The notes under the pieces were generated by a model. The model worked only from the letters and a program-made list of their open reading frames with translations, made no database searches and had not been told where the DNA came from. From a bacterium (GTDB lineage: Bacteria; Patescibacteriota; Minisyncoccia; UBA6257; 2-01-FULL-56-20): DNA of 47,455 nt. Shown in pieces: positions 16,375 through 24,166 of this stretch. Both the position numbers and the translations under genes were made by a program. Every line of letters begins with the position of its first letter. Positions within the stretch are counted from its first letter, which is position 1. The stretch lies in assembly GCA_021827685.1 (NCBI GenBank), contig JAKAUM010000006.1, positions 1-47,455 of the forward strand, read 5' to 3'.

Positions 16375-16401
16375 TTGGCACTCGCTTGACAGGACTGCTA
16401 A
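16375..16401 (+). promoter_or_regulatory. CIRCE operator (HrcA binding site)
   Basis: TTGGCACTC, nine bases, then GACTGCTAA. The consensus CIRCE element is TTAGCACTC-N9-GAGTGCTAA, so each half differs by one base and the spacing is exact. It covers the -35 hexamer of the hrcA promoter, where bound HrcA would block polymerase. Confidence 0.88.
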
Positions 16402-16413
16402 CGCCCCTATAAT
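16386..16413 (+). promoter_or_regulatory. consensus promoter of the hrcA-grpE-dnaK operon
   Basis: A perfect TTGACA (16386-16391), a 16-base spacer and a perfect TATAAT (16408-16413). The predicted start is at 16420-16421, on the ATG of hrcA, so the mRNA is leaderless. The -35 lies inside the CIRCE element. Confidence 0.88.
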
Positions 16414-16420
16414 AAACGGC

Positions 16421-17089
16421 ATGAACGAACGGACGGCGCAGATCCTGGAGGCCGCAATCCAAGGATTCATCGCCACGGGCGAACCTGTGAGTTCCGGCTG
16501 GCTTTTCGACCACTATGAATTCGGCATTAAGCCGGCGATGATCCGCCTCGAGCTGGATACGCTCGAGGAGGGAGGATATCTCGCGAAGCCCCATCATTCG
16601 GCGGGCCGCGTGCCGACCGATGCCGGTTATGAATTTTTTGCGGATCGCCTGCTCGGCGCGCCCGCGGCGCACGATTCGCGCGAGGGGCCCCTGCGGGGAT
16701 TCCTGGAGAAGCGCGCATGGGCGGATCTCTCGGCTCAGCTTTCGGAAGAACTGGGGATTCTCGGCGTGATCGCCGATCTTGCGCGCGAAGCGGTATATAA
16801 GGCGGGGCTCGAGGCCCTTGTCGATTGTCTTGAATGGGAAGACCGGAACGAGCTCCGCGCGGTTATCCGCGATTTCGAAGAGGTTGACGGGCGTGCGACG
16901 CGCGCGGCGGAGCGGCTGGGGAACGGCCCGCGGGTTTTTATCGGAAAGAAAAGCCCCGTGACAAAAAGCGAAAATCTTTCCGTGGTCGGCGGGAATTATC
17001 GGATCGGGAGCGCGTCCGTTTCCATCTTTGCCATCGGGCCGAAGAGGATGGATTACGGGAAGGCTATCCGGATATTCAAAAATCTGTAA
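16421..17089 (+). CDS. hrcA: heat-inducible transcription repressor HrcA, short form
   Basis: A 222-residue HrcA. The winged-helix region is clear: TGEPVSSGWLFDHYEFGIKP, then AMIRLELDTLEEGGYLAKPH and HSAGRVPTDAGYEFF, the last being the most conserved HrcA stretch. The remaining part (VIADLAREAVYKAGLEALVD, then RVFIGKK and IGSASVSIFAIGPKRMDYGK) matches the C-terminal GAF-like domain. The protein is more than 100 residues shorter than typical HrcA (about 340), mainly in the middle, where the inserted dimerisation domain is missing. It sits first in a grpE-dnaK operon with a CIRCE element, so autoregulation is expected. Confidence 0.92.
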   Translation: MNERTAQILEAAIQGFIATGEPVSSGWLFDHYEFGIKPAMIRLELDTLEEGGYLAKPHHSAGRVPTDAGYEFFADRLLGAPAAHDSREGPLRGFLEKRAWADLSAQLSEELGILGVIADLAREAVYKAGLEALVDCLEWEDRNELRAVIRDFEEVDGRATRAAERLGNGPRVFIGKKSPVTKSENLSVVGGNYRIGSASVSIFAIGPKRMDYGKAIRIFKNL

Positions 17090-17104
17090 AATGAGAAAAT
17101 AAGC

Positions 17105-17656
17105 ATGCCTGACGAACAAGATAAAGATATGAAGGGAGGCGCGGATGCGGGCGACGGCCGGGACGCGGCGGACGGCCGATCTGCGGGCGGCGCCCCCGGC
17201 GGATTCGAAAAAAAACTTGCCGAAGCGGAGGCTCTCCGCGATGAATACCTCGCGGGATGGCAGCGCGCGAAAGCCGATTTCATCAACTATAAAAAAGAAG
17301 AATACCGCCGCCTCGAAGAGCTTGCGCGGTATGGGAGCGAAGAGCTGATCCGCGACCTCGTCACCGTGCTGGATAATTTCGATCTCGGCCTCCGCGCGCT
17401 CGAAAAGGGCGGGCCTGCGGAAAAAGGGGTGTATCTCATCCGCACCCAGCTCGAGGATATCCTGAAAAAGAGGGGAGTCGCGAAGATAGCGCTCGCGCCC
17501 GGCGACCCTTTCGACCCGGCCGTCGCCGAGGCGCTCGCCGAGGTCGCGACGGACGCCCAGCCGCCGGGGGCCGTCGTGGAAGTGATCGAGCCGGGGTATC
17601 GGCTCCACGACAAAGTTCTCCGGCCGGCGCGCGTGCTGGTAAGCAAGAATAAATAA
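17105..17656 (+). CDS. grpE: nucleotide exchange factor GrpE
   Basis: A 183-residue GrpE, the ADP-release factor for DnaK. A disordered acidic Gly/Asp-rich start (residues 1-35) leads to the long dimer helix (EALRDEYLAGWQRAKADFIN, then YKKEEYRRLEELARYGSEEL). The C-terminal beta domain follows (GDPFDPAVAEALAEVATD and VVEVIEPGYRLHDKVLRPAR), with the conserved GY-x-L-x-D-x-V-LRPA motif. It begins 15 bases after hrcA. A TAAAAT at 17087-17092 may act as an additional internal promoter. Length is normal. Confidence 0.95.
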   Translation: MPDEQDKDMKGGADAGDGRDAADGRSAGGAPGGFEKKLAEAEALRDEYLAGWQRAKADFINYKKEEYRRLEELARYGSEELIRDLVTVLDNFDLGLRALEKGGPAEKGVYLIRTQLEDILKKRGVAKIALAPGDPFDPAVAEALAEVATDAQPPGAVVEVIEPGYRLHDKVLRPARVLVSKNK

Positions 17657-17674
17657 AGTAAAATATAAAAACAC

Positions 17675-19582
17675 ATGGCAAAAATAATCGGCATTGACTT
17701 GGGAACGACGAATTCCGCGGTGGCGGTGACCGAGGGCGGCGAGCCGCGCATCCTTGAGAATGCGGAAGGGAACCGCACGACGCCGTCCATCGCCGCGGTT
17801 TCGAAATCCGGCGAGCGGCTCGTAGGCCTTCTCGCGAAGCGCCAATCGGTCACGAACCCGAAAAATACGATTTTTTCCGTAAAGCGGCTCATGGGGCGCA
17901 AGTTCACCGATCCCGAGGTCCAGCGCGACAAGGCATGGCTTCCGTATGATATTCGGGCGAGCGCCGCGGGCGGCATCGAAGCAAAAATGGGCGATAAATG
18001 GTATTCGCCGGAGGAGATATCCGCGTTCATCCTCGGCAAGCTGAAGGCCGATGCGGAGGCGAAGCTCGGAGAAAAAGTGGAGGAAGCGGTCATCACCGTG
18101 CCGGCATATTTTGACGATTCCCAGCGCCAGGCGACGAAAAACGCGGGAGAGATCGCGGGGCTGAAGGTGCGGCGGATATTGAACGAGCCGACGGCGGCCG
18201 CGCTTGCCTACGGCATGAACAAGCAGAAGAGCGAAAAGATCGTCGTTTACGACTTCGGCGGCGGGACGTTCGACATCTCCGTGCTCGAGGTGGGCGACGA
18301 TACGGTCGAAGTGAAGGCCACGGGAGGGGACACGCATCTCGGCGGCGACGACTTCGACAAGAAAATCCAGGAGTACCTCGCAGACGAATATCGGAAGCAG
18401 GAGGGGATCGACATTTCAAAAGATCCGCTCGCCCTTCAGCGCCTGAAAGAGGCGGCCGAAAAGGCGAAGCACGAGCTCTCGGCCGCGATGGAAACGGAGG
18501 TGAATCTTCCGTACATCACTTCGGACGCGAGCGGGCCGAAGCATTTCCTCATGAAGCTCACGCGCGCGAAGCTCGAATCGCTGGTCGCGGAGTACGTCAG
18601 CCGTTCGGTCGAGCTCACCCGGGAGACGGTTACCGCCGCGCCGCCGAAAGGCGCCGGGTTCCAGCTTTCGGAAATAAACGAAGTGATCCTCGTGGGCGGC
18701 CAGACCCGCATGCCCGCGATCGTGGAGGCGGTGAAAAAGCTTTTCGGCCGGGATCCGCATCAGGGCATCAATCCCGACGAGGTGGTGGCGGTCGGCGCCG
18801 CGGCGCAGGCGGGCATCCTCCAGGGCGACGTGAAGGACATACTCCTTCTCGACGTGACCCCGCTCACGCTCGCGATTGAGACGCTTGGGGGCGTCGCGAC
18901 GCCCATGATCCCGAAGAACACGACCGTGCCGACTGCGAAAACGCAGGTATTCTCGACGGCGGCGGACAACCAGACGTCCGTGGAGGTGCGCGTCATGCAG
19001 GGCGAGCGGCCCATGGCCGCGGACAACAAAACACTCGCGCGATTCATGCTCGACGGCATTCCGCCCGCCCCGCGCGGCATGCCGCAGGTCGAGGTGACGT
19101 TCGATATCGATGCGAACGGGATCCTGAACGTTTCGGCGAAGGACAAGGCGACCGGGAAGACGCAGTCGGTGAAGATCGAGGCCTCTACGAACCTTAACAA
19201 GGACGAGATAGAGAAATTAAAGAAGGAAGCGGCCGAACACGCGGCGGAGGATGCGAAAAAGAAAGAGCTGATCGAAGCCCGGAACCAAGCCGAGTCGCTC
19301 ATCTACACGACGGAGAAGGCGCTCGCGGATGCCGGCGACAAGGTGCCCGCCGACGTAAAGGCTGGCGTAACGGAGAAATTGGAGGCGCTGAAGGCCGCGA
19401 AGGACGGCGAGGACGTCGATGCGGTAAAGTCCGCCGCCGCGGCGCTCTCAGCCGAAATTCAAAAAATCGGCCAGTCGTTCTATAATAAAGGAAACGATGG
19501 AACCGATGGAACTCAACCCGGCAGCGCTGACGGGCCCGGAGAGCCAGGGCCGGACGGACAGGGATCGGCGGAATCTCATTGA
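17675..19582 (+). CDS. dnaK: molecular chaperone DnaK
   Basis: A 635-residue Hsp70. Nucleotide-binding domain: [13 protein letters not shown], then [20 protein letters not shown], then [18 protein letters not shown] and [12 protein letters not shown]. The linker is [14 protein letters not shown], and the substrate-binding domain has [20 protein letters not shown]. The C-terminal lid ends in a Gly/Asp/Pro-rich tail without the classical EEVD-like end. It starts 18 bases after grpE; TAAAAT/TATAAA at 17659-17669 could give extra transcription. Its last 86 bases overlap the next gene in another frame. Confidence 0.98.
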   Translation: MAKIIGIDLGTTNSAVAVTEGGEPRILENAEGNRTTPSIAAVSKSGERLVGLLAKRQSVTNPKNTIFSVKRLMGRKFTDPEVQRDKAWLPYDIRASAAGGIEAKMGDKWYSPEEISAFILGKLKADAEAKLGEKVEEAVITVPAYFDDSQRQATKNAGEIAGLKVRRILNEPTAAALAYGMNKQKSEKIVVYDFGGGTFDISVLEVGDDTVEVKATGGDTHLGGDDFDKKIQEYLADEYRKQEGIDISKDPLALQRLKEAAEKAKHELSAAMETEVNLPYITSDASGPKHFLMKLTRAKLESLVAEYVSRSVELTRETVTAAPPKGAGFQLSEINEVILVGGQTRMPAIVEAVKKLFGRDPHQGINPDEVVAVGAAAQAGILQGDVKDILLLDVTPLTLAIETLGGVATPMIPKNTTVPTAKTQVFSTAADNQTSVEVRVMQGERPMAADNKTLARFMLDGIPPAPRGMPQVEVTFDIDANGILNVSAKDKATGKTQSVKIEASTNLNKDEIEKLKKEAAEHAAEDAKKKELIEARNQAESLIYTTEKALADAGDKVPADVKAGVTEKLEALKAAKDGEDVDAVKSAAAALSAEIQKIGQSFYNKGNDGTDGTQPGSADGPGEPGPDGQGSAESH

Positions 19583-20546
19583 TTTCTCGCCCGCTTCCGA
19601 AGCCGTTTCCCCGGGCTTCTGGCGAGCGCTTATCATCGATGCCCTGAGCGTTATCACGGCGCTCTTTTTCGGGTATTCGTATTTCCTCTATCTCACGGAA
19701 GGCGTTTCGCCGTGGTATACGGTTGCGGGCCTCATCCTCTTTGGAATCGTTTCCGCGCTCCAGGTCCTTATTGCTCAGAGCGGCGGGCGCCGGACGCTTA
19801 TCATCCTTGCCGAAACCGTCGCGATGACGGCCGCCTTCGCGTTCTTCGACAGCATCCTCGTCGTGTCCATCGCGGCCGGGCTGGTGTTTCTTTCCCTGCT
19901 TTGGGGATATCTTGCCGGCCGCGCGGAAATGAAAAATCAGGTTGAGCTGGGGTTTTGGAAAATCAGCTCCGGCACGGTGGGGAAGGTGGCCACGGCGGCC
20001 ATCCTTTTTCTCCTCGTCGTATACGCGCCGCAGGCCCAGGGACAGGGGATTTTTCTCCCGCGCTCAAGCTTCCGGACGTTTTTTTCTTGGTCATCCGGCG
20101 CGCTGGACCGGCTTTATCCGGGGGTCGCATTCAACGATTCTTTCGGGAAGTTCGCGACCGGCTTCGCGCGGCAGGAGCTCAGTGACAATCCTTCTTTTGA
20201 ACGCCTGAGCCCCGCGGAACAGCAGGCGGTGGTGGCGCAGGCCGCCTCGTCCATCGCGAGCAACGTGGCCAAGGCCACGGGCGGCGCGGCGCCCGCATCG
20301 AACGCTTCGATGAGCGACGTGGCTTACGATTATATCGTTTCCACTCTTAGGAATTGGCAGAACACGTTCAAGAGCCGGTTTCTCATCGTCTGGGTCATCG
20401 TGCTCTTCTTAGTGTTCCGGACGCTCGGATTTATTTTCGTCTGGGTGGTCCAGCTCCTCGGCATCATCGTCTACGAAATATTGCTCGCCGCGAAATTCAT
20501 GCGGATTGAGGGCGCGCCGAGGACGAAGGAGACCATCGTATATTGA
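19497..20546 (+). CDS. polytopic membrane protein inserted in the heat-shock operon
   Basis: A 349-residue membrane protein that I do not recognise. After a polar 40-residue start come about five or six hydrophobic spans ([92 protein letters not shown]). A loop of about 130 residues follows, containing [22 protein letters not shown]-terminal pair of spans ([20 protein letters not shown] and onward) completes it. The ATG at 19497 has AAAGGA seven bases upstream and a TATAAT at 19481-19486, both inside dnaK. The 86-base overlap with dnaK and its place before dnaJ suggest it is expressed with the chaperones, perhaps for membrane stress. Confidence 0.85.
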   Translation: MEPMELNPAALTGPESQGRTDRDRRNLIDFSPASEAVSPGFWRALIIDALSVITALFFGYSYFLYLTEGVSPWYTVAGLILFGIVSALQVLIAQSGGRRTLIILAETVAMTAAFAFFDSILVVSIAAGLVFLSLLWGYLAGRAEMKNQVELGFWKISSGTVGKVATAAILFLLVVYAPQAQGQGIFLPRSSFRTFFSWSSGALDRLYPGVAFNDSFGKFATGFARQELSDNPSFERLSPAEQQAVVAQAASSIASNVAKATGGAAPASNASMSDVAYDYIVSTLRNWQNTFKSRFLIVWVIVLFLVFRTLGFIFVWVVQLLGIIVYEILLAAKFMRIEGAPRTKETIVY

Positions 20547-20569
20547 TTGCGTTCTCTTTCGGGGGACAC

Positions 20570-20575
20570 TATACT
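20570..20575 (+). promoter_or_regulatory. -10 element of dnaJ
   Basis: TATACT ends 14 bases before the ATG at 20590, giving a leader of about eight bases. dnaJ may thus be transcribed both from here and by read-through from hrcA. Confidence 0.5.
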
Positions 20576-20589
20576 ACGGACTACCGAAC

Positions 20590-21714
20590 ATGCCCAAAGA
20601 TTATTATCAAATTCTGGGAATCGCCCGGACGGCCTCGGACGACGAAATAAAGAAGGCCTACCGGAAACTCGCGCATCAGCACCACCCCGACAAGCCGGGC
20701 GGCAGTGAAAGCAAGTTCAAGGAAATCAACGAGGCCTATCAGGTACTTTCGGACAAGGCGCGGAGGGCGCAGTACGACCGTTTCGGAACCGCGGAGCCGG
20801 GAGTCGCGGGATCCGGCGCCGGCGGTTTCCCGGGCGGTTTCAACTGGGGCGGCTTCCCGGGCGGTCAGGGCCAGGGCGGTTTTCAATGGGAGGGTTCCGG
20901 CTTTAATCCGGAGGACCTCGGTGACGTAATGGAGAGTTTCTTCGAGGGCATGGGCATGCGTCCGCGGCGGAAAACGTACGAGCGGGGGGCGGATCTTGAA
21001 GTGCGCGAAGAGATCTCGCTCGAGGAAGCGTTCCGCGGCGCGGCCAAGACGCTCCGTTTTCGGACGTTCGTTTCGTGCGCCGCGTGCGGCGGGAAGGGCG
21101 TCGAGGCGGGCAAGGGCGGGTTCGAAAAATGCGCCGCCTGCGACGGGCGCGGCGAGGTGCGCGAACAGCGCCGAAGCTTCTTCGGCAATTTCGCGCAAGT
21201 GAGGCCGTGCGCCAAGTGCCACGGTACGGGCGAGGTTCCCAAAAAAGCGTGCGGGCGTTGCGGAGGGTCGGGCCGCGTTGAGGATGACCGCGAAGTAAAG
21301 GTGGACGTTCTGCCCGGCGTCGAAGACGGCCAGCTGATCAAAATCAAGGGGATGGGCGAGGCGGGAGGCCGCGGGACGTCCGCGGGAGATCTTTACGTCC
21401 GCGTGCGGGTGAAGCCGCATTCCGTATTCGAGCGCTCCGGCATCAATCTTATCGTTACCCGCGAACTTAAAATCATGGATCTGCTCCTCGGAAAGAAAGT
21501 CGAAGTGCCGACCATTTCCGGAGGAACGATCCGCGTCGCGATACCGGCGAATTTCAACTTAAAAGAGAATCTGAGGATTCCGAACGAGGGGATGCCCCGC
21601 TTCGGCGCGGCGTTCGGCGGCCGCGGCGACCTCTACGTCAATTTCATCATAAAGGCGCCGAAAGAACTCGGCGCGAAGGCCAAAAAACTGCTGGAGGATA
21701 TAGGGGAGGCCTGA
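20590..21714 (+). CDS. dnaJ: molecular chaperone DnaJ
   Basis: A 374-residue type I DnaJ (Hsp40), which stimulates DnaK ATPase and delivers clients. The J domain starts [19 protein letters not shown] and has the HPD triplet ([10 protein letters not shown]). A Gly/Phe-rich linker follows. Four CxxCxGxG-type repeats form two zinc centres ([32 protein letters not shown]). The C-terminal peptide-binding domains are intact ([20 protein letters not shown]). The ATG at 20590 is fixed by the J domain start; the frame upstream shadows the previous gene. All functional parts are present. Confidence 0.97.
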   Translation: MPKDYYQILGIARTASDDEIKKAYRKLAHQHHPDKPGGSESKFKEINEAYQVLSDKARRAQYDRFGTAEPGVAGSGAGGFPGGFNWGGFPGGQGQGGFQWEGSGFNPEDLGDVMESFFEGMGMRPRRKTYERGADLEVREEISLEEAFRGAAKTLRFRTFVSCAACGGKGVEAGKGGFEKCAACDGRGEVREQRRSFFGNFAQVRPCAKCHGTGEVPKKACGRCGGSGRVEDDREVKVDVLPGVEDGQLIKIKGMGEAGGRGTSAGDLYVRVRVKPHSVFERSGINLIVTRELKIMDLLLGKKVEVPTISGGTIRVAIPANFNLKENLRIPNEGMPRFGAAFGGRGDLYVNFIIKAPKELGAKAKKLLEDIGEA

Positions 21715-21723
21715 TTTTCCATA

Positions 21724-22398
21724 CTACGGTGGTTCCGCCCCGCTCCGCGCCCATGCCGCGCTTTGTGCGCGCAAGGCGGCAAGTTCGTCCGGCGTGAGCG
21801 CGTCGTACACCGCAATCCAGTCATGCGCGATCTGATTTTGTGCGGCGTCAAGCGCAATCTCGCCGCCGCACATTTCCTCATGGAGATAGTTCTCCACGAG
21901 ATCTTTTTCGCGGAATCCGGGAAGCGGCGCGGCCGGCTGGGGAAAAAGGTTCGAGATATCATTCGAACCGCCGAGCTCCAGGGGAATCAGATGGTCGACT
22001 TCGTAAGCGCCGGGGGCTTGCGGGTAATCGAGGCCGTAGGCGGCATAAACCTGCCGCTTGAGCGATACGGAAACGTTGCGCGCCCCGCGGGCGTACCCTT
22101 CCGCGCAGATGTCCCGCGCTGACGCTTGCGGGAAAACCGCGCCCGGCGTGCACGCGGGATCCGGGCGGGCGTCGGCCCCCGCGCAGGCGCCGCTTTTAGT
22201 CCGCATCCCGGGCGCCCTTGATGCGGCGGGAGCCGCCATGAGCGCGAGCAAGCGCGCGCCGGGCGGCGGCATTGCTTCCGAACGCCTTGGCTTTTCGGCT
22301 GAGCGGAAAATAAGATATGCGGCCGCCGCGGCGCCGGCGGCGATGCTTGCGCAAGCCAAAGACCGCAGGGGCGCGCCAATTTTCTTTTCCGCATCCAC
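21724..22398 (-). CDS. membrane-anchored HNH-like nuclease
   Basis: About 224 residues from a leaderless GTG at 22398, or 227 from the ATG at 22407, which overlaps a TATAAT box. A hydrophobic N-terminal span (SLACASIAAGAAAAAYLIF) is followed by a Pro/Ala-rich region with several Cys, and then an HNH-type core: VYAAYGLDYPQAPGAYEVDH, then LIPLELGGSNDISNLFPQ. That DHLIPLELGGsnd-NL pattern is typical of a family of small secreted or anchored HNH proteins. The catalytic His is in VDH and the Asn in SNLFPQ. Location outside the membrane suggests a role on external DNA, such as uptake or scavenging, but that is inference. It runs towards dnaJ with nine bases between the stops. Confidence 0.78.
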   Translation of the reverse strand: MDAEKKIGAPLRSLACASIAAGAAAAAYLIFRSAEKPRRSEAMPPPGARLLALMAAPAASRAPGMRTKSGACAGADARPDPACTPGAVFPQASARDICAEGYARGARNVSVSLKRQVYAAYGLDYPQAPGAYEVDHLIPLELGGSNDISNLFPQPAAPLPGFREKDLVENYLHEEMCGGEIALDAAQNQIAHDWIAVYDALTPDELAALRAQSAAWARSGAEPP

Positions 22399-22405
22399 GC
22401 GCCCC

Positions 22406-22411
22406 ATTATA
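22406..22411 (-). promoter_or_regulatory. -10 element of the HNH gene overlapping an apparent ATG
   Basis: On the minus strand TATAAT is followed by GGGG, so its last two bases form the ATG at 22407. The predicted transcript start near 22399 is next to an in-frame GTG at 22398. Confidence 0.55.
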
Positions 22412-22532
22412 CGCGCCGGGCATTAAATTCCGATTAACCGGCCGCGAAGGCCGCGCCGGCATCCGGGCGCCGGACAGCTTTCATCGATCACCGTGTAGGC
22501 GGATTTCTCCGGGGAGCGGGGAGTAAAATGGC

Positions 22533-22569
22533 AATCAAACAGGCCGCGCAAAGCGCGGCCTGTTTGATT
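22533..22569. terminator. bidirectional terminator, 17-bp perfect stem
   Basis: A perfect 17-bp inverted repeat with an AAA loop (22533-22549 and 22553-22569) has AT-rich ends (AATC / GATT) around a GC core. It stands 20 bases after the stop of the SPW-like gene on the minus strand and is the only clear element in the gap between it and the HNH gene. Confidence 0.75.
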
Positions 22570-22589
22570 CCTAACATTCTTGCCTCTGA

Positions 22590-22766
22590 TTACATGTGCT
22601 GCGACGGCGCCGCACCGCCCGCGGATTTCCGTTCGAGGGCCGCCCAGAGGGCCAGTACCGCGACGATTACGCCGACGATGACAAAGCGGATCGTATGACC
22701 GCCGCCCATGTACGCCATGGCAATCACGGCGAGCCCCATAATCACATTAACCCACTGTTTCCACAT
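22590..22766 (-). CDS. 58-residue SPW-like small membrane protein
   Basis: The frame from ATG 22766 to TAA 22590 encodes 58 residues: MWKQWVNVIMGLAVIAMAYM, a short turn (GGGHTIR), a second span (FVIVGVIVAVLALWAALE) and a polar tail ending PSQHM. Two hydrophobic spans with WKQWVNV at the start resemble half of an SPW-repeat protein, a family of tiny two-span units of unknown function. It has its own TATAAT (22804-22809 on the minus strand, leader about 31 bases) and a strong terminator behind it. A complete small transcription unit makes a real gene likely. Confidence 0.75.
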   Translation of the reverse strand: MWKQWVNVIMGLAVIAMAYMGGGHTIRFVIVGVIVAVLALWAALERKSAGGAAPSQHM

Positions 22767-22803
22767 GGTTTTATTGAGTTTTGATATATTCGGCCTTTAT
22801 GGA

Positions 22804-22809
22804 ATTATA
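22804..22809 (-). promoter_or_regulatory. -10 element of the SPW-like gene
   Basis: A consensus TATAAT on the minus strand with a predicted start near 22797. Unlike most genes here, it leaves a 5' UTR of about 30 bases. Confidence 0.5.
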
Positions 22810-22887
22810 TCACGCCGCCGCGGCAAGGTGTCGTCCGCCGCCGCGGGGCGTCGGGCGGCGCCCCGCGCGCGCTTCGTTCGGGCGCTC

Positions 22888-23607
22888 TCAATAGCCCGAG
22901 AATTCCTCGCTTTTTATATAGTCATCGTCGATGCCCGCGAGATTGAGCATGCCGCGCATGGCGGTTGTCATTGCCGGAGGCCCCGCAAGATAGTAGATCG
23001 GCGCCGCGAGATCCCCGCCGAGGTATTTTCGGAGTAGTGCTTCGTTTATATAACCGGTCTCGCCGTCCCATTGCTCGTCGTTTGCCTGCGTCATCGTGGC
23101 GACGAGGCGGTAGTTGCGATTCTCGTTCTGCAGATCGGCGAGCTCGCGGAGAAATGCGGCGTCGGCGGGCGTACGGTTGGAATAAAAGAGGAAGATTCGA
23201 TGCGGGAGCTTTTCGCGCGCGGCATGGCGGATCATCGAAACGAAAGGGGTGATGCCGATGCCGCCGGCGAGGAACGCCGCCGGGCGCGAGGCGTCGTTTT
23301 GAAGCGTCATGGATCCCATCGGTCCGTCCATCAGGATCGCCCCGCCGGGCGGGAGGCCGCGCAAGGTCCGCTTGAATGCCGTATCCCTCATGCGCGTCGC
23401 GATTTCTATTTCCTCCTCGCCGGGCTCGTTTACGAAAGAGAAGGTGCGGGTATTGCCTTCCGTATCGGTCTCGGGCGGATTGATCAGCGTATAATCGGCG
23501 TTCTGCCCCGGCTTGAACGCAAAACCCGGGGGTTTTTCAAAGAAGAAAGACATTGTTTCCGCCGCCACCTCCGCTTTGCGGAGCAGTTTTATTTCATATT
23601 TGGCCAT
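22888..23607 (-). CDS. FAD/NAD(P)-dependent oxidoreductase of the ferredoxin reductase type
   Basis: A 239-residue flavin reductase. The FAD domain contains FKPGQNADYTLINPP and the FAD-binding RTFSFVNEP (RxYS-like). The NAD(P) domain starts FLAGGIGITPFVSMIRHA and ends with YYLAGPPAMTTAMRGML, the nucleotide-binding CGP-like motif. No iron-sulphur domain is attached, so it probably passes electrons to a separate partner that is not visible nearby. Similar one-module reductases are common in CPR genomes. ATG 23607 fits the shared promoter best; ATG 23613 is also in frame. It is divergent from recO. Confidence 0.85.
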   Translation of the reverse strand: MAKYEIKLLRKAEVAAETMSFFFEKPPGFAFKPGQNADYTLINPPETDTEGNTRTFSFVNEPGEEEIEIATRMRDTAFKRTLRGLPPGGAILMDGPMGSMTLQNDASRPAAFLAGGIGITPFVSMIRHAAREKLPHRIFLFYSNRTPADAAFLRELADLQNENRNYRLVATMTQANDEQWDGETGYINEALLRKYLGGDLAAPIYYLAGPPAMTTAMRGMLNLAGIDDDYIKSEEFSGY

Positions 23608-23615
23608 GGTCATTC

Positions 23616-23622
23616 TATTATA
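23616..23622. promoter_or_regulatory. interleaved bidirectional promoter of the reductase and recO
   Basis: Seven bases read TATTAT on the plus strand (23616-23621) and TATAAT on the minus strand (23622-23617). The predicted starts are about 23628 (recO ATG at 23629) and about 23610 (reductase ATG at 23607), so both mRNAs would be leaderless or nearly so. Confidence 0.65.
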
Positions 23623-23628
23623 TGGAAG

Positions 23629-24141
23629 ATGAGGGAATATGTCACCGAAGCGCTGGTGCTCGGAAAGGAGCCGCTCCGTGCCGCGGACGGACGGTATCAT
23701 TTTTTTACGCGGAGGTTCGGGAAGATGGCGGGGAAGGCGACGAGCTCACGGAAGATAACTTCGAAATTGGCGGGCCATCTGGAGCCGGGCAGTTTTGCCA
23801 ATGTCCGATTCGTGGAGCGGAACAGCGGAACCGGCGGCAGCGCGCAGATCGCGGATGCCCTGCAGTACGGCAAGGCGGCCGCCCCGCCCCGCGACCTCGA
23901 ACTTCTTTGGAGGGTTCTCGCGGAAGGGGAAGCGGACGAGGCGCTCTGGCAGGAGGTTTCGCGTTTCGGGGCCTCGCCGTCCTGGACGGCCATGCTCGCT
24001 TTTCTCGGCTGGGATCCGCGGGAGGCGGGTTGCGCGGCATGCAGCCGAGGCGCGCCCGCCGCGTTTCTCATTCCGAGGCAGGAATTCTTCTGTAACGCGT
24101 GCGCTTCAAAACTGGAGCGTGATGATTTAATATTAATGTAA
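23629..24141 (+). CDS. recO: DNA repair protein RecO, short
   Basis: A 170-residue RecO-like protein. The N-terminal OB-fold region reads REYVTEALVLGKEPLRAADG, then YHFFTRRFGKMAGKATSSRK, the usual start of RecO (YxxxxIVLxxxPxxExDxxxxxxTxxxGkxxxxAxGaRk). A helical part follows and then a C-terminal zinc finger with CAAC and CNAC, about 20 residues apart. Typical RecO is about 240 residues, so the helical middle is reduced. With recR in the window, the RecOR pathway of RecA loading appears present. The start is set by the shared promoter and by homology; the frame upstream only shadows the reductase. Confidence 0.85.
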   Translation: MREYVTEALVLGKEPLRAADGRYHFFTRRFGKMAGKATSSRKITSKLAGHLEPGSFANVRFVERNSGTGGSAQIADALQYGKAAAPPRDLELLWRVLAEGEADEALWQEVSRFGASPSWTAMLAFLGWDPREAGCAACSRGAPAAFLIPRQEFFCNACASKLERDDLILM

Positions 24142-24166
24142 GCGCGTTTTACGCCGCGCATGCGAT

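Noticed and set aside
14672-16420. Very long plus-strand frame opposite cysS and corA, joined to hrcA
   Set aside because: It is the antisense shadow of two recognised genes in GC-rich DNA. Only the part from 16421 (HrcA) has homology.
16337-18337. Long minus-strand extension upstream of corA
   Set aside because: It lies opposite hrcA, grpE and dnaK, all clearly coding on the plus strand.
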